From Woeseiaceae bacterium (GTDB taxonomy: Bacteria > Pseudomonadota > Gammaproteobacteria > Steroidobacterales > Woeseiaceae), in NCBI GenBank assembly GCA_021773055.1, contig JAJFKV010000028.1, positions 103,925-167,924 on the forward strand: DNA of 64,000 bases, given 5' to 3'. Positions 25,820 through 34,346 of this stretch are shown here, in pieces; within the stretch, counting starts at the first letter, position 1; every line of letters begins with the position of its first letter. Made by a program: the position numbers and the translations under genes. The notes beneath the pieces are model-generated. The model ran no database searches and was not told where the DNA came from. It worked only from the letters and a program-made list of their open reading frames with translations.

Positions 25820-27091
25820 CTAGTTCGATAGCAGGGCGGGTAGCACTTCGAGCAGTTCATCGATCTCGGCAATGCTGTTGTAATGTACCGGGCCGACTCT
25901 AACGACACCTCCCGTCTTATCGATGCCTAAAGTCTTGGCGACCTCGACGGCGTAATTGTGTCCGCTCCACACGAAAATATTCCGCTTCGCCAGCGCCTCC
26001 GCAATGATTGCAGGCCCGACTGTATCGTGTGTGAAACTAACTGTAGGAACGCGGCGATCCATGGCATCCTGGGTGGCAATGCCTTGAACACTTATACCTT
26101 CAATACCGGTCAGGCCGTCGATCAATCGGCTGGTCAGTGTTTTTTCGTAGTCGAAAAGAAGATCCATCGCAGCGTGAACTTGCTGCCTTTGGCCTGAAAA
26201 CTGTGACCAGCTTTTCAATTGCTCCGTGGCCATCGTTTGTCCGATCAATGCGAAGTAGTCCACAGTCGCTGCGACGCCCGCCATTCCCTCATGGCTTTGC
26301 GTACCCGTTTCGAAACACCATGGCAGCTCTGCTGGTGCGGGTCGAACCTTGTAGGGCTCCAGTTGCTCGAGTACTTCGCGACGCCCCCACAGGATTCCCT
26401 GATGTGGCCCGAAAAACTTGTACGACGAGCATACAAAGAAGTCACAGCCAAGATCCTGTACATCGGTCGCAATATGCGGTGCTGACTGCACGCCATCGAT
26501 GAAAGACAATACGCCCGCTGCTTGAGCCTTGGCACATATGGCCTTTACGTCATTGAGTGTGCCGGTGAGATTGCTTGAACCACCCACACAAAGCAATCGC
26601 GTGCGCTCCGTAAGCAGGTCGTCCAGAAGCTCGAGATCAAACTCGAAGGATTCTTTGTTGAATGGCAACCATCGAATCTCCAGCTCCAGATCACGCGCCA
26701 GCAAGACCCAGGGCCAGACGTTGGCGTCGTGATCCATCTGCGACAAAATGATCTCGTCTCCAGGACGCAGTAAGCGACCGATGGAACGAGACAGGTGCAA
26801 GGTCATGGTCGTCATGTTCTGACCAAAAATGATCTCGTCAGACGACGGGGCATTCAGAAAATCAGCCATCGCTTCACGCGCGGACTGGACGATTCGATCA
26901 GCGTCCGAAGAAGAGGCGAAGTAGCCACCCAGATTCGCATTTTTTGTCATCAGACAATCCGCTATCGCAGCAGCCACACAAACGGGTACCTGAGTTCCGG
27001 CTGGATTATCAAAGTAAATTCGGCGTGTGCCGCTATCCGTTAACGCCAACGCAGGGTACTGCGAGCGTATCGCTTCGAGATCGAAAGACAT
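25820..27091 (-). CDS. class V aminotransferase, cysteine-desulfurase-like
   Basis: A 423-residue PLP enzyme. The PLP lysine lies in CSSYKFFGPHQGILWGRRE; the substrate-binding start is RIYFDNPAGTQVP; the aspartate block is FIDGVQSAPHIATDVQDLGCDF. The C-terminal VWSGHNYAVEVAKTLGIDKTGGVVRVGPVHYNS matches the cysteine-desulfurase-like subfamily (SufS-related) rather than IscS or SufS themselves. There is no obvious mobile-loop cysteine, so the reaction may not be desulfuration. No isc or suf genes are nearby. A small gene ends 3 bp upstream and is probably co-transcribed. Confidence 0.85.
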   Translation of the reverse strand: MSFDLEAIRSQYPALALTDSGTRRIYFDNPAGTQVPVCVAAAIADCLMTKNANLGGYFASSSDADRIVQSAREAMADFLNAPSSDEIIFGQNMTTMTLHLSRSIGRLLRPGDEIILSQMDHDANVWPWVLLARDLELEIRWLPFNKESFEFDLELLDDLLTERTRLLCVGGSSNLTGTLNDVKAICAKAQAAGVLSFIDGVQSAPHIATDVQDLGCDFFVCSSYKFFGPHQGILWGRREVLEQLEPYKVRPAPAELPWCFETGTQSHEGMAGVAATVDYFALIGQTMATEQLKSWSQFSGQRQQVHAAMDLLFDYEKTLTSRLIDGLTGIEGISVQGIATQDAMDRRVPTVSFTHDTVGPAIIAEALAKRNIFVWSGHNYAVEVAKTLGIDKTGGVVRVGPVHYNSIAEIDELLEVLPALLSN

Positions 27092-27094
27092 GAG

Positions 27095-27301
27095 TTATTC
27101 CGTGGGCTTGCCGCCCCATTTTTCAAGATGCGCATCTTTAGCGCGCTGGCGAACCTTAGCGTGTCGGCGGTTTAGATTGAGTGAGTCCGGGTCACACACC
27201 TCGGCTCTTATTATGCCGAGATCGCTGGCCGCGTCGAACAGACTCGGGTACCAACGCTCCCAGTTAGGGAGTAGTGCGTCAACTTTGTCGCGAAGGCTCA
27301 T
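27095..27301 (-). CDS. small hypothetical protein, 68 aa
   Basis: No family recognised. The ATG at 27301 is used; a TTG at 27331 is in frame. The product is soluble, with a tryptophan-rich N-terminal half (LLPNWERWYPSLFDAASDLGI) and a basic middle (NRRHAKVRQRAKDAHLEKWGGKP). It ends 3 bp before the desulfurase-like gene on the same strand, and this tight spacing is the main support for it being real. Confidence 0.5.
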   Translation of the reverse strand: MSLRDKVDALLPNWERWYPSLFDAASDLGIIRAEVCDPDSLNLNRRHAKVRQRAKDAHLEKWGGKPTE

Positions 27302-27356
27302 TGCCGCAATGTAACTGAGCCGGAACGACAAGACAATGACGCAGTGCAGGCTTTGC

Positions 27357-27695
27357 CTAGTCCTCGAGCAGACGCAGGCTGAACAATCCGACAGCTAACA
27401 ATACTGCCCCCAGAACAATCGTCTGGAACTGCGGAATTGAGCTAGCCGCATCATTGACAAGGCCCGTCGGAATAAGGGACGAAAGATTCGACAACGCCAC
27501 TACCAGGCCAGTCAAAGGCTTAAACGAGATAGCGCCACCAATTACCGCGGCAATCGGCAGCGTTAAGCGCCGCAACCATAATTGCCGATTGATCTTCCTG
27601 ACGACCCTAACGCTAAATCCAGCGTCCGCCACAGGTTGCGAGTCGAACATCGACTCCAGCAGCCTGTCTTCTGCGTCTTTGATTTTTTCAGCCAT
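27357..27695 (-). CDS. membrane protein, possible anti-sigma partner
   Basis: A 112-residue protein with an N-terminal cytoplasmic region (about 1-40: AEKIKDAEDRLLESMFDSQP), a hydrophobic segment near 45-70 and a second near 90-108. It starts inside the last codons of the ECF sigma gene (8-bp overlap). This is the usual place and layout for a membrane anti-sigma factor, but I do not see a zinc-binding HxxxCxxC motif. Function is inferred from position only. Confidence 0.65.
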   Translation of the reverse strand: MAEKIKDAEDRLLESMFDSQPVADAGFSVRVVRKINRQLWLRRLTLPIAAVIGGAISFKPLTGLVVALSNLSSLIPTGLVNDAASSIPQFQTIVLGAVLLAVGLFSLRLLED

Positions 27696-28239
27696 GTTGA
27701 TGATCTTTGATCTCAAAACTATTCCTGATCTTCTCTTTACCACGAAATATCACAGATTTCACTGTGCCCACAGGCATATCCGTTGCATCGCCAATCTCTC
27801 GATGGGACAAACCACATGCGTAAGACATAACCATAATGGCGCGTTCCTCTGTCGTAAGTACGGCCAAGTATTTATCCAGGTCTGTTAATTCATCTATCGG
27901 TTGCACTGTACTGCGCCCTTCCTGATCCGCGACCTGGCCGGCCGATTCAAGAATCTCCGCATAGCGTTTCGACTTTCGCTTCGATTGCAAGAAAGTTGTG
28001 TAAGCCACCTTTAGCAACCAGCCAATAAACGAGCCACGCCCGGAATACGTTCGCAACTTATCCCATGCGTGCATGAAACAGTCCTGCGCCAGGTCGTCCG
28101 CCAGTGCGTAGTCCCCAGTGAGCTTGCGCAGAAAATTCCGCACATGCGACTGGTGTCTGCGGACCAGCTCGCCGAAAGCAGCGGTATCCTGACCGGATAC
28201 CGCTCTTGCAACGAGGTCACGATCTTCGCTGGCGGTCAC
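27688..28239 (-). CDS. ECF-family RNA polymerase sigma factor
   Basis: A 183-residue sigma factor. Region 2 is TAAFGELVRRHQSHVRNFLRKLTGDYALADDLAQDCFMHAWDKL, and region 4 is LTTEERAIMVMSYACGLSHREIGDATDMPVGTVKSVIFRGKEKIR. Regions 1 and 3 are absent, as expected for the group. Start GTG at 28239. It sits between a DUF6249-like membrane protein (15-bp gap) and the putative anti-sigma gene (overlap), forming a three-gene operon. The stimulus is unknown. Confidence 0.93.
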   Translation of the reverse strand: MTASEDRDLVARAVSGQDTAAFGELVRRHQSHVRNFLRKLTGDYALADDLAQDCFMHAWDKLRTYSGRGSFIGWLLKVAYTTFLQSKRKSKRYAEILESAGQVADQEGRSTVQPIDELTDLDKYLAVLTTEERAIMVMSYACGLSHREIGDATDMPVGTVKSVIFRGKEKIRNSFEIKDHQHG

Positions 28240-28254
28240 TAGTCAGTATCCGAC

Positions 28255-28617
28255 CTAATCACGATCCGTGAATTTATGCAGAATCAGGTACGCAATACCG
28301 ATCACAAATGGAAAGGCTGAGATGCCCATGAAGATACTTGCCACTTCATCTTCATCCGGAATTCCAAATCCGAACGCGGTAAGGCCAATCGAAACTGCGA
28401 TCCAGATGACTCCCAGACGCAAGTCCTTGTCTTTGGTAGCTTTCGGATGCCCCAGCCGGTCAATAATCTCCGGTGTCAATTCCTGACCTTTATCCAGAGC
28501 CGCCCGGAAGGTCTCATGCATCTTTTCCTTGGTCTTGTAACGAAACCAAAATACGGCGCATAAGACGATCGTCATGCCAATAAACATCACTATCGGAACC
28601 CATTCAACATTATTCAC
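28255..28617 (-). CDS. DUF6249-like small membrane protein
   Basis: A 120-residue protein with three hydrophobic segments: residues 6-25 (VPIVMFIGMTIVLCAVFWF), 66-84 (LGVIWIAVSIGLTAFGFGI) and 92-112. A conserved-looking cytoplasmic part, KEKMHETFRAALDKGQELTPEIIDRLG, lies between the first two. This layout matches DUF6249 proteins, often found next to ECF sigma genes. Start GTG at 28617 with GGAG nine bases upstream. First gene of the sigma operon. Confidence 0.75.
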   Translation of the reverse strand: MNNVEWVPIVMFIGMTIVLCAVFWFRYKTKEKMHETFRAALDKGQELTPEIIDRLGHPKATKDKDLRLGVIWIAVSIGLTAFGFGIPDEDEVASIFMGISAFPFVIGIAYLILHKFTDRD

Positions 28618-28671
28618 TTTGCTTCACTCCAATTAATTCATTCAGTGTTTCTTCACTGGTCAGATGCACTA

Positions 28672-28683
28672 AAAAGCGCTTTT
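28672..28683. promoter_or_regulatory. 12-bp palindrome upstream of the sigma operon
   Basis: Perfect palindrome AAAAGCGCTTTT in the 175-bp region between the divergent sigma operon and the RnfD-like gene, 55 bp upstream of the GTG at 28617. It may be an operator. Nothing else distinct is seen between 28618 and 28792. Confidence 0.3.
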
Positions 28684-28792
28684 GGATGCAAAATATCTTA
28701 AGCGATTGTTTTTATTAAGTAATTCCTGACCGATCTGCAAGCCTTTCGACCCGTCTAAACCCGAATACGCGCGACCTGCGTTTATATCGGGT

Positions 28793-29638
28793 ATGAACCC
28801 AGCGAATCGTAGACTGCCCTTAGCCAAGGATCCACGTTATTACCAGATCATAGTACTCGGCTTGCTGCTGGGCTACGGCATCATCGAACTCGATTTTGGT
28901 ATTCACTGGCAGAATGCCCTGATAATCATAAGCACTGCTCTTACTGCGCAGTTCCTCGGCACGCGTTTTGTGGGTCTGCCGCATTTCGATCCACTGAGCC
29001 CTCTCATAACATCAATGTCGCTAACCCTGCTGCTCAGAACCGATGTAATCGGGCTGGCGGCAGTCGCTGCGGCAGTCGCGATCGGCAGCAAGTTCCTGCT
29101 GCGTTACCGCGGCAAACATATCTTCAACCCGGCGAACTTTGCACTTGTTACGCTGATGGTATCGAGTGACCACGCCTGGGTATCGTCCGGACAATGGGGC
29201 AGTGCCGCTATTGGCGCATTTGTACTCGCCTGTCTTGGCTTCCTGGTGCTCACTCGCGCGCGTCGGGCCGAGACGACCGTCGCGTTTGTCGTTATTTATG
29301 CCACCCTGCTATTCGGTAGGGCAATTTGGCTGGACGACCCGTTCAGTATCCCACTGCACCAGATGCAGAACGGTGCGCTACTGATTTTCGCCTTCTTCAT
29401 GATTTCCGACCCCAAGACCACACCGAATACAGCAGTGGGTCGCATTTTGTTTGCCGCGCTGGTCGCCAGCGTCGCCTACACGATTCAATTCATCTACTAC
29501 CAACCTAACGGCCCTATCCTGGCGTTGATCACCTGTGCGCCGATGGTGCCGGTAATCGACTCGCTGCTGCGTGGCCGAATTTATCGGTGGGAAAAACCGG
29601 CTGGCCGTGAGACCAGGCCGATCAAAGGAGTGTACTAA
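28793..29638 (+). CDS. orphan RnfD/NqrB-family membrane protein
   Basis: A 281-residue protein with about eight to ten helices. Two segments are typical of RnfD/NqrB: GKHIFNPANFALV and FMISDPKTTPNTAVGR. In Rnf and Nqr complexes this subunit carries a covalent flavin on a threonine within an SGAT-like motif; I find no such motif here. No other rnf or nqr genes are adjacent. It overlaps the following DUF2330 gene by one base (TAATG), so the two are probably a functional pair. Role unknown: possibly transmembrane electron transfer, or a membrane scaffold that lost the flavin. Confidence 0.82.
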   Translation: MNPANRRLPLAKDPRYYQIIVLGLLLGYGIIELDFGIHWQNALIIISTALTAQFLGTRFVGLPHFDPLSPLITSMSLTLLLRTDVIGLAAVAAAVAIGSKFLLRYRGKHIFNPANFALVTLMVSSDHAWVSSGQWGSAAIGAFVLACLGFLVLTRARRAETTVAFVVIYATLLFGRAIWLDDPFSIPLHQMQNGALLIFAFFMISDPKTTPNTAVGRILFAALVASVAYTIQFIYYQPNGPILALITCAPMVPVIDSLLRGRIYRWEKPAGRETRPIKGVY

Positions 29639-30969
29639 TGCGAATTATCGCAACAATTCTTGCGGCGGCGGTAACCGTCGTTTTGGCAACAACGGCACAG
29701 GCATTTTGCGGCTTTTACGTCGCTCGCGCCGACACAAGCCTGTTTAACAAGGCATCCCAAGTTGTGCTGGTGCGGGATGAAAACCGTACTGTTATAACGA
29801 TGGCGAATGATTTCGAGGGTGATGTCGATGACTTTGCAGTCGTCATTCCTGTGCCGACCAAGATCGAGCGCGAGCAAATTAACGTCGGCGATCGGGCCAT
29901 TGTCCAGCATCTGGATGCCTACACGGCACCCAGGCTGGTCGAATACCACGATCCTGATCCTTGTATGCGATATGAACGATTCAAGATGTCCAGCGATAAC
30001 GCCTTGCCGCAATCGGCTGCCCTTGAAGAATCCCGAACAGCCGCACGCTCACTCGGCGTGACGATTGAGGCCAGCTACACCGTCGGTGAATACGACATTT
30101 TGGTCCTGTCCGCAAAAGAGAGTGGCGGCCTTATCAAGTGGCTGCAGAAAAACGAATATCGGCTGCCGCGTGGCGCTGAAAAAGTCGTTGATAGCTACCT
30201 GAAGCAGGACATGCGCTTCTTCGTCGCCAAGGTCAATCTGGAAGAGCAGTCGAAGCTCGGTTATCAATACTTGCGCCCACTGCAAATCGCCTATGAGAGT
30301 AATAAGTTCATGCTGCCGATTCGTCTCGGGACATTAAATGCTAATGGCAAGCAGGAACTCTATGTCTACGCCCTGACACGCTCCGGCAGGATTGAGACGA
30401 CTAACTACCGCACTGTGAAACTGCCCAGCAACATGGATGTACCGGAATTCGTGCAGGATGAATTCGCGGAGTTCTACCGCGACATGTTCAGAAGACAGCT
30501 CGAAGCCAGGAATGAGCGCGCCGTTTTCCTTGAATACGCGTGGGATATGTCGTGGTGCGACCCATGTGCTGCCGATCCGTTAAGCACACAGGACTTGCGG
30601 AAGCTCGGCGTCTTCTGGCTTGGCGGTCAGAGCAGTGGCCAGATCGCGCCAATGCCAGCGCAGGATGTGTTCGTTACACGCCTTCATGTGCGCTATGACA
30701 GTGAACACTTTCCTGAAGATCTTGTTTTTCAGGAAACCGGCGATCGTCAGAACTACCAGGGTCGCTATGTCATAAGACGACCGTGGAAAGGCGACGCTTC
30801 GTGTGACATTAGCGAGTATCAGGCCAACCTGCGTGACCGGCAGGAACGTGAAGCACAGCAACTGGCCGACCTGACCGGCTGGGACATTGAGGATATTCGC
30901 AAGAAGATACGTTTCCCGGAAGACGGCGAGCCGAAGAAAGCCCCTTGGTGGAAGCGCCTTTGGAGCTAG
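29638..30969 (+). CDS. DUF2330 domain exported protein
   Basis: A 443-residue protein with a signal peptide (IIATILAAAVTVVLATTAQA). The N-terminal domain matches DUF2330 (CGFYVARADTSLFNKASQVVLVRDENRTVITMANDF and DFAVVIPVPTKIEREQINVGD). There are several cysteines, including CDPCAADP-like WCDPC near residue 305, suited to disulfides or metal binding. Function of the family is unknown. It is coupled to the RnfD/NqrB-like gene and ends before a strong terminator. Confidence 0.85.
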   Translation: MRIIATILAAAVTVVLATTAQAFCGFYVARADTSLFNKASQVVLVRDENRTVITMANDFEGDVDDFAVVIPVPTKIEREQINVGDRAIVQHLDAYTAPRLVEYHDPDPCMRYERFKMSSDNALPQSAALEESRTAARSLGVTIEASYTVGEYDILVLSAKESGGLIKWLQKNEYRLPRGAEKVVDSYLKQDMRFFVAKVNLEEQSKLGYQYLRPLQIAYESNKFMLPIRLGTLNANGKQELYVYALTRSGRIETTNYRTVKLPSNMDVPEFVQDEFAEFYRDMFRRQLEARNERAVFLEYAWDMSWCDPCAADPLSTQDLRKLGVFWLGGQSSGQIAPMPAQDVFVTRLHVRYDSEHFPEDLVFQETGDRQNYQGRYVIRRPWKGDASCDISEYQANLRDRQEREAQQLADLTGWDIEDIRKKIRFPEDGEPKKAPWWKRLWS

Positions 30970-30974
30970 CAATG

Positions 30975-31000
30975 AACCCCGGCAAATGCCGGGGTTTTTT
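30975..31000 (+). terminator. rho-independent terminator after the DUF2330 gene
   Basis: Stem CCCCGGCA / TGCCGGGG with loop AA, followed by six T on the plus strand. It lies 6 bp after the DUF2330 stop and just before the end of the convergent exbD-like gene. Confidence 0.92.
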
Positions 31001-31015
31001 ACTAATCCTGCGGTT

Positions 31016-31417
31016 CTACTCCTGCCTGGCGATCGGCACTACCTCAAGGCCAATGCGACGACCGGCTTCTACCGCGACGACCGCGTGCTTAACTCTTGAA
31101 CCTGGAGCCAGGAGGACACCGAAGCCCGCTTCCGGATTTTCTGCATGCAGGGCCTGTACGTAGGGCTCGACACTGCTCGATGTCATCGCTCGTCCATTCA
31201 CGATGAACGTACCTCTGGCTTCGACAGTAATAGTGATTGACTCAATGTCGTCCGGTATATCTTTGACGCCCTGCGGCAAGGTGACGGGCAAACCGTCTTC
31301 TTTGACAAAACTGGCGACGACGATAAAAAAAATCAACATGATGAAGACCACGTCCAGCATGGGTGACAAATTGATTTCGGATTGGTCTTCGTAGGGCACG
31401 GCCTGGAATCGACTCAT
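31016..31417 (-). CDS. ExbD/TolR-family protein
   Basis: A 133-residue protein with the ExbD/TolR layout: short cytoplasmic N-terminus, one helix with the conserved proton-path aspartate (INLSPMLDVVFIMLIFFIVVASF) and a periplasmic domain. ATG 31417 has AGGAGA upstream. There is no exbB/tolQ or tonB next to it, although a stand-alone TonB-C protein lies at 7413. It follows korB by 46 bp on the same strand. Partner subunits would have to come from elsewhere. Confidence 0.9.
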   Translation of the reverse strand: MSRFQAVPYEDQSEINLSPMLDVVFIMLIFFIVVASFVKEDGLPVTLPQGVKDIPDDIESITITVEARGTFIVNGRAMTSSSVEPYVQALHAENPEAGFGVLLAPGSRVKHAVVAVEAGRRIGLEVVPIARQE

Positions 31418-31463
31418 TACATTCTCCTGCAATGAATACTTCCCGCACGTTTTTTCGCTGCGC

Positions 31464-32519
31464 TTACCGGTAGCGGTTTTGCAGCTTTTTCAATTCTTTA
31501 CTACCGGGGATCAATCCGTCAAGTGGTAACTGCGACAATGGTTTATCAACATTGCCCAGCAATTCGTGCATTTCTGCACGAGCCTCGTTCAGATACAGAA
31601 GACCCGTAGTAATCTCTCCGGCGTTGAACCGCTCGCGCAAATACTTGAATGAGGAGGCCCTGCTTGTCAGGTCATAATCTTTATCAACTTTGCGCAAGAT
31701 TATGGTGCTGCCGTCATGCAATATGATTGGCATCGCCTCGCCTTCTGCGTATGCCGCCTCAATTTCTTCGCTTGGTCGCACGTAGTCGATCTCGGCGACA
31801 TGGTGATAAAACTGCCGTGTGTGCGCGTAACTCTTGGTCGAGCCTTCGTGGTTGTTGAATGTGACGCACGGACTCACGATGTCAACCAATGCGAAACCAC
31901 GGTGCATCATCGCTCCCTTCAATAACGGAACTAGTTGCTCCTTGTCACCCGAAAAACTTCTGGCAATGTAGGTGGCCCCCAAACTTAATGCCGTACTGAT
32001 AGGATCGATCGGTTCCTGAGTATTCGGCAACCCCTTCTTGGGCACTGTGCCAATATCCGCCGATGCAGAAAACTGACCTTTAGTAAGACCGTACACACCG
32101 TTATTTTCGATGACGTAGCACATGTTCAAATTACGACGTATGGCATGTACGAACTGCCCAACCCCAATTGACAGGGAATCGCCGTCACCTGATACCCCAA
32201 TGTAAGTGATATCGCGATTCGCTGCATTGGCACCGGTTGTCACGGACGGCATGCGGCCGTGGACCGAGTTGAAACCATGCGCCTCCTTGACGAAGTAAGC
32301 GGGCGTTTTCGATGAACAACCAATACCACTCATCTTTGCCAGCATATGTGGCTCGATACCGAGCTCAAACACCGCCTGAATAATTGCCGCGGTTACCGAA
32401 TCGTGGCCGCAACCCGCGCACAATGTCGACACCGTGCCTTCGTAATCACGGGACGTCAGTCCAAGCTTGTTCTTCGGCATGCCTGGATGAGAAACTTTGG
32501 GTTTCGCGATGTAACTCAT
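31464..32519 (-). CDS. korB: 2-oxoglutarate:ferredoxin oxidoreductase subunit beta
   Basis: A 351-residue thiamine-diphosphate subunit. The ThDP/Mg motif is GVSGDGDSLSIGVGQFVHAIRRN, with conserved CAGCGHDSVT and SGIGCSSKTPAYF near the N-terminus. With KorA it oxidatively decarboxylates 2-oxoglutarate to succinyl-CoA, passing electrons to ferredoxin. The 2-oxoglutarate assignment over other 2-oxoacids comes from overall resemblance to KorB and the KorA partner. Located 15 bp after korA. Confidence 0.9.
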   Translation of the reverse strand: MSYIAKPKVSHPGMPKNKLGLTSRDYEGTVSTLCAGCGHDSVTAAIIQAVFELGIEPHMLAKMSGIGCSSKTPAYFVKEAHGFNSVHGRMPSVTTGANAANRDITYIGVSGDGDSLSIGVGQFVHAIRRNLNMCYVIENNGVYGLTKGQFSASADIGTVPKKGLPNTQEPIDPISTALSLGATYIARSFSGDKEQLVPLLKGAMMHRGFALVDIVSPCVTFNNHEGSTKSYAHTRQFYHHVAEIDYVRPSEEIEAAYAEGEAMPIILHDGSTIILRKVDKDYDLTSRASSFKYLRERFNAGEITTGLLYLNEARAEMHELLGNVDKPLSQLPLDGLIPGSKELKKLQNRYR

Positions 32520-32534
32520 TGTCGTCCTCTCCGC

Positions 32535-34337
32535 TTAGGCCGCCAGGCCCTTAGCGATCTCCTTAAGCACGCTGTCCATTACAAACTCGGAATTGATCGG
32601 CATTCCGTCATAGTGCAGCAGTGAAACCAGCTTGCGCTGGTCCGCCTCAATGTCATTGATCAGTAATGTTCTCAGCTGCGCATCGCGATTCTGTTCAATA
32701 ACATACACAACATCGTGCTGCTCGATGAACTCACTAACTTCTTCACCAAACGGAAACGCCTTAACTCTGCAATAATTCAGCATGACATCCTGCTCCGCCA
32801 ATCGCTCAAGCGCTTCTCTGCACGCTCCGGCGCAGCTACCAATCGTGATAATGCCGGTATTATTCGACTGCGAGTAACGAATCACAGGTTTTGGCAACAG
32901 CGTACGCGCTGTCTCCCATTTAACCAGCAATCGATCGATGACCTCCTGATAAGCCGCTGAGTCTTCGGTGTAAGCACCCAGTTTGGTATGCCCGGAGCCA
33001 CGAGTGAAATAAGAACCTTTTGGATGAACCCCTGGTAGCGACCGATAGGGTATGCCATCGCCATCAAGGTCCAGGTAACGATAAAACGTATCCATTTCCT
33101 CAAGTTGCTCGGCGCTCAGCACCTTGCCACGGTCGGGCACGTAGCCCTCATCCCACTCGAGTTCCGGAATCATCCAGTCGTTCATGCCGATATCGAGGTC
33201 CGACATCACGATCACGGGTGTCTGCAGACGTTCTGCCAAGTCAAACGCGTTCAGTGCCATATAGAAACACTCGCCCGGATCTGCCGGAAACAGCAGCACA
33301 TGTTTGGTGTCACCGTGCGATGCGAAAGCGCAGCACAGAAGGTCGCATTGCTGTGTCCGGGTTGGCATGCCGGTTGACGGCCCGGTGCGTTGTACATTGA
33401 AAATGACCGTTGGTATTTCCGCGTAGTACGCATAGCCGATGAACTCACTCATCAACGAAATTCCCGGCCCACTGGTCGGCGTAAACGAGCGCGCACCGTT
33501 CCATGCGGCACCGATTACCATACCGATAGCGGAGAGCTCATCTTCTGCCTGAATGATGCAATAGGTGCGCTTGCCAGATTCCGGGTCAATTCGATAACGC
33601 AAACAAAACTCCCGGAACGCATCCATCAATGACGTTGACGGTGTGATTGGATACCACGCGCCGACAGTTGCCCCCGCATACATACACCCAAGCCCCGCCG
33701 CCGTGTTGCCATCGATGATGATGTTGCCAGACGTAGCATCCATCGCCTCGATATGCATTGGCAGTGGGCAAGAGATCGATTCCCGCGCCCGGTCAAACCC
33801 CAGCTGAATTGCCTGCATGTTGGATTCAATCAGGTGCGCTTTTGCCGCAAAGGTTTCCTCGATCAGTGTGGTGACTACGTCGAGATTAATATCGAGCAGT
33901 GCGGCGACGGCCCCAACATAAGCGATATTCTTCATCAGGATGCGCGAGCGCGCACCCTCAAACTTTTCGTTGCACATCCTGGAAAACGGGATGCCAATGA
34001 CAGTAATGTCTTCACGATCGAGCAGCTTGCTACGCGGCCACGTCGAGTCGTAGACCAGCCACCCGCCTGGCATGACGTCAGCCATATCGCGGGTATAGGT
34101 TTGTGCGTTCATCGCCACCAAAATATCAACACGATTTGAGCGTGCCTGGTAACCCTCGCCCGTTACGCGGATCTCGTACCAGGTTGGCAACCCCTGAATA
34201 TTCGACGGAAAATAATTCTTGCCGACGACCGGGATGCCCATGCGGAATATGGACTTCATTAACAACCCATTCGCACTGGCAGAGCCGGTCCCGTTTACGG
34301 TGGCAATTTTTATTACGACATCGTTTACTGTTGCCAC
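32535..34337 (-). CDS. korA: 2-oxoglutarate:ferredoxin oxidoreductase subunit alpha (gamma-alpha fusion)
   Basis: A 600-residue protein in which an N-terminal gamma-type domain (about 1-185, starting VVIKIATVNGTGSASANGLL) is fused to the alpha domain (about 205-600, with GNTAAGLGCMYAGATVGAWYPITPSTSLMD). The fused form is usual for KorA. Start GTG at 34337, 9 bp after the upstream flavoprotein gene. It is the middle gene of a flavoprotein-korA-korB operon. Confidence 0.9.
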   Translation of the reverse strand: MATVNDVVIKIATVNGTGSASANGLLMKSIFRMGIPVVGKNYFPSNIQGLPTWYEIRVTGEGYQARSNRVDILVAMNAQTYTRDMADVMPGGWLVYDSTWPRSKLLDREDITVIGIPFSRMCNEKFEGARSRILMKNIAYVGAVAALLDINLDVVTTLIEETFAAKAHLIESNMQAIQLGFDRARESISCPLPMHIEAMDATSGNIIIDGNTAAGLGCMYAGATVGAWYPITPSTSLMDAFREFCLRYRIDPESGKRTYCIIQAEDELSAIGMVIGAAWNGARSFTPTSGPGISLMSEFIGYAYYAEIPTVIFNVQRTGPSTGMPTRTQQCDLLCCAFASHGDTKHVLLFPADPGECFYMALNAFDLAERLQTPVIVMSDLDIGMNDWMIPELEWDEGYVPDRGKVLSAEQLEEMDTFYRYLDLDGDGIPYRSLPGVHPKGSYFTRGSGHTKLGAYTEDSAAYQEVIDRLLVKWETARTLLPKPVIRYSQSNNTGIITIGSCAGACREALERLAEQDVMLNYCRVKAFPFGEEVSEFIEQHDVVYVIEQNRDAQLRTLLINDIEADQRKLVSLLHYDGMPINSEFVMDSVLKEIAKGLAA

Positions 34338-34346
34338 TTGTGCTCT

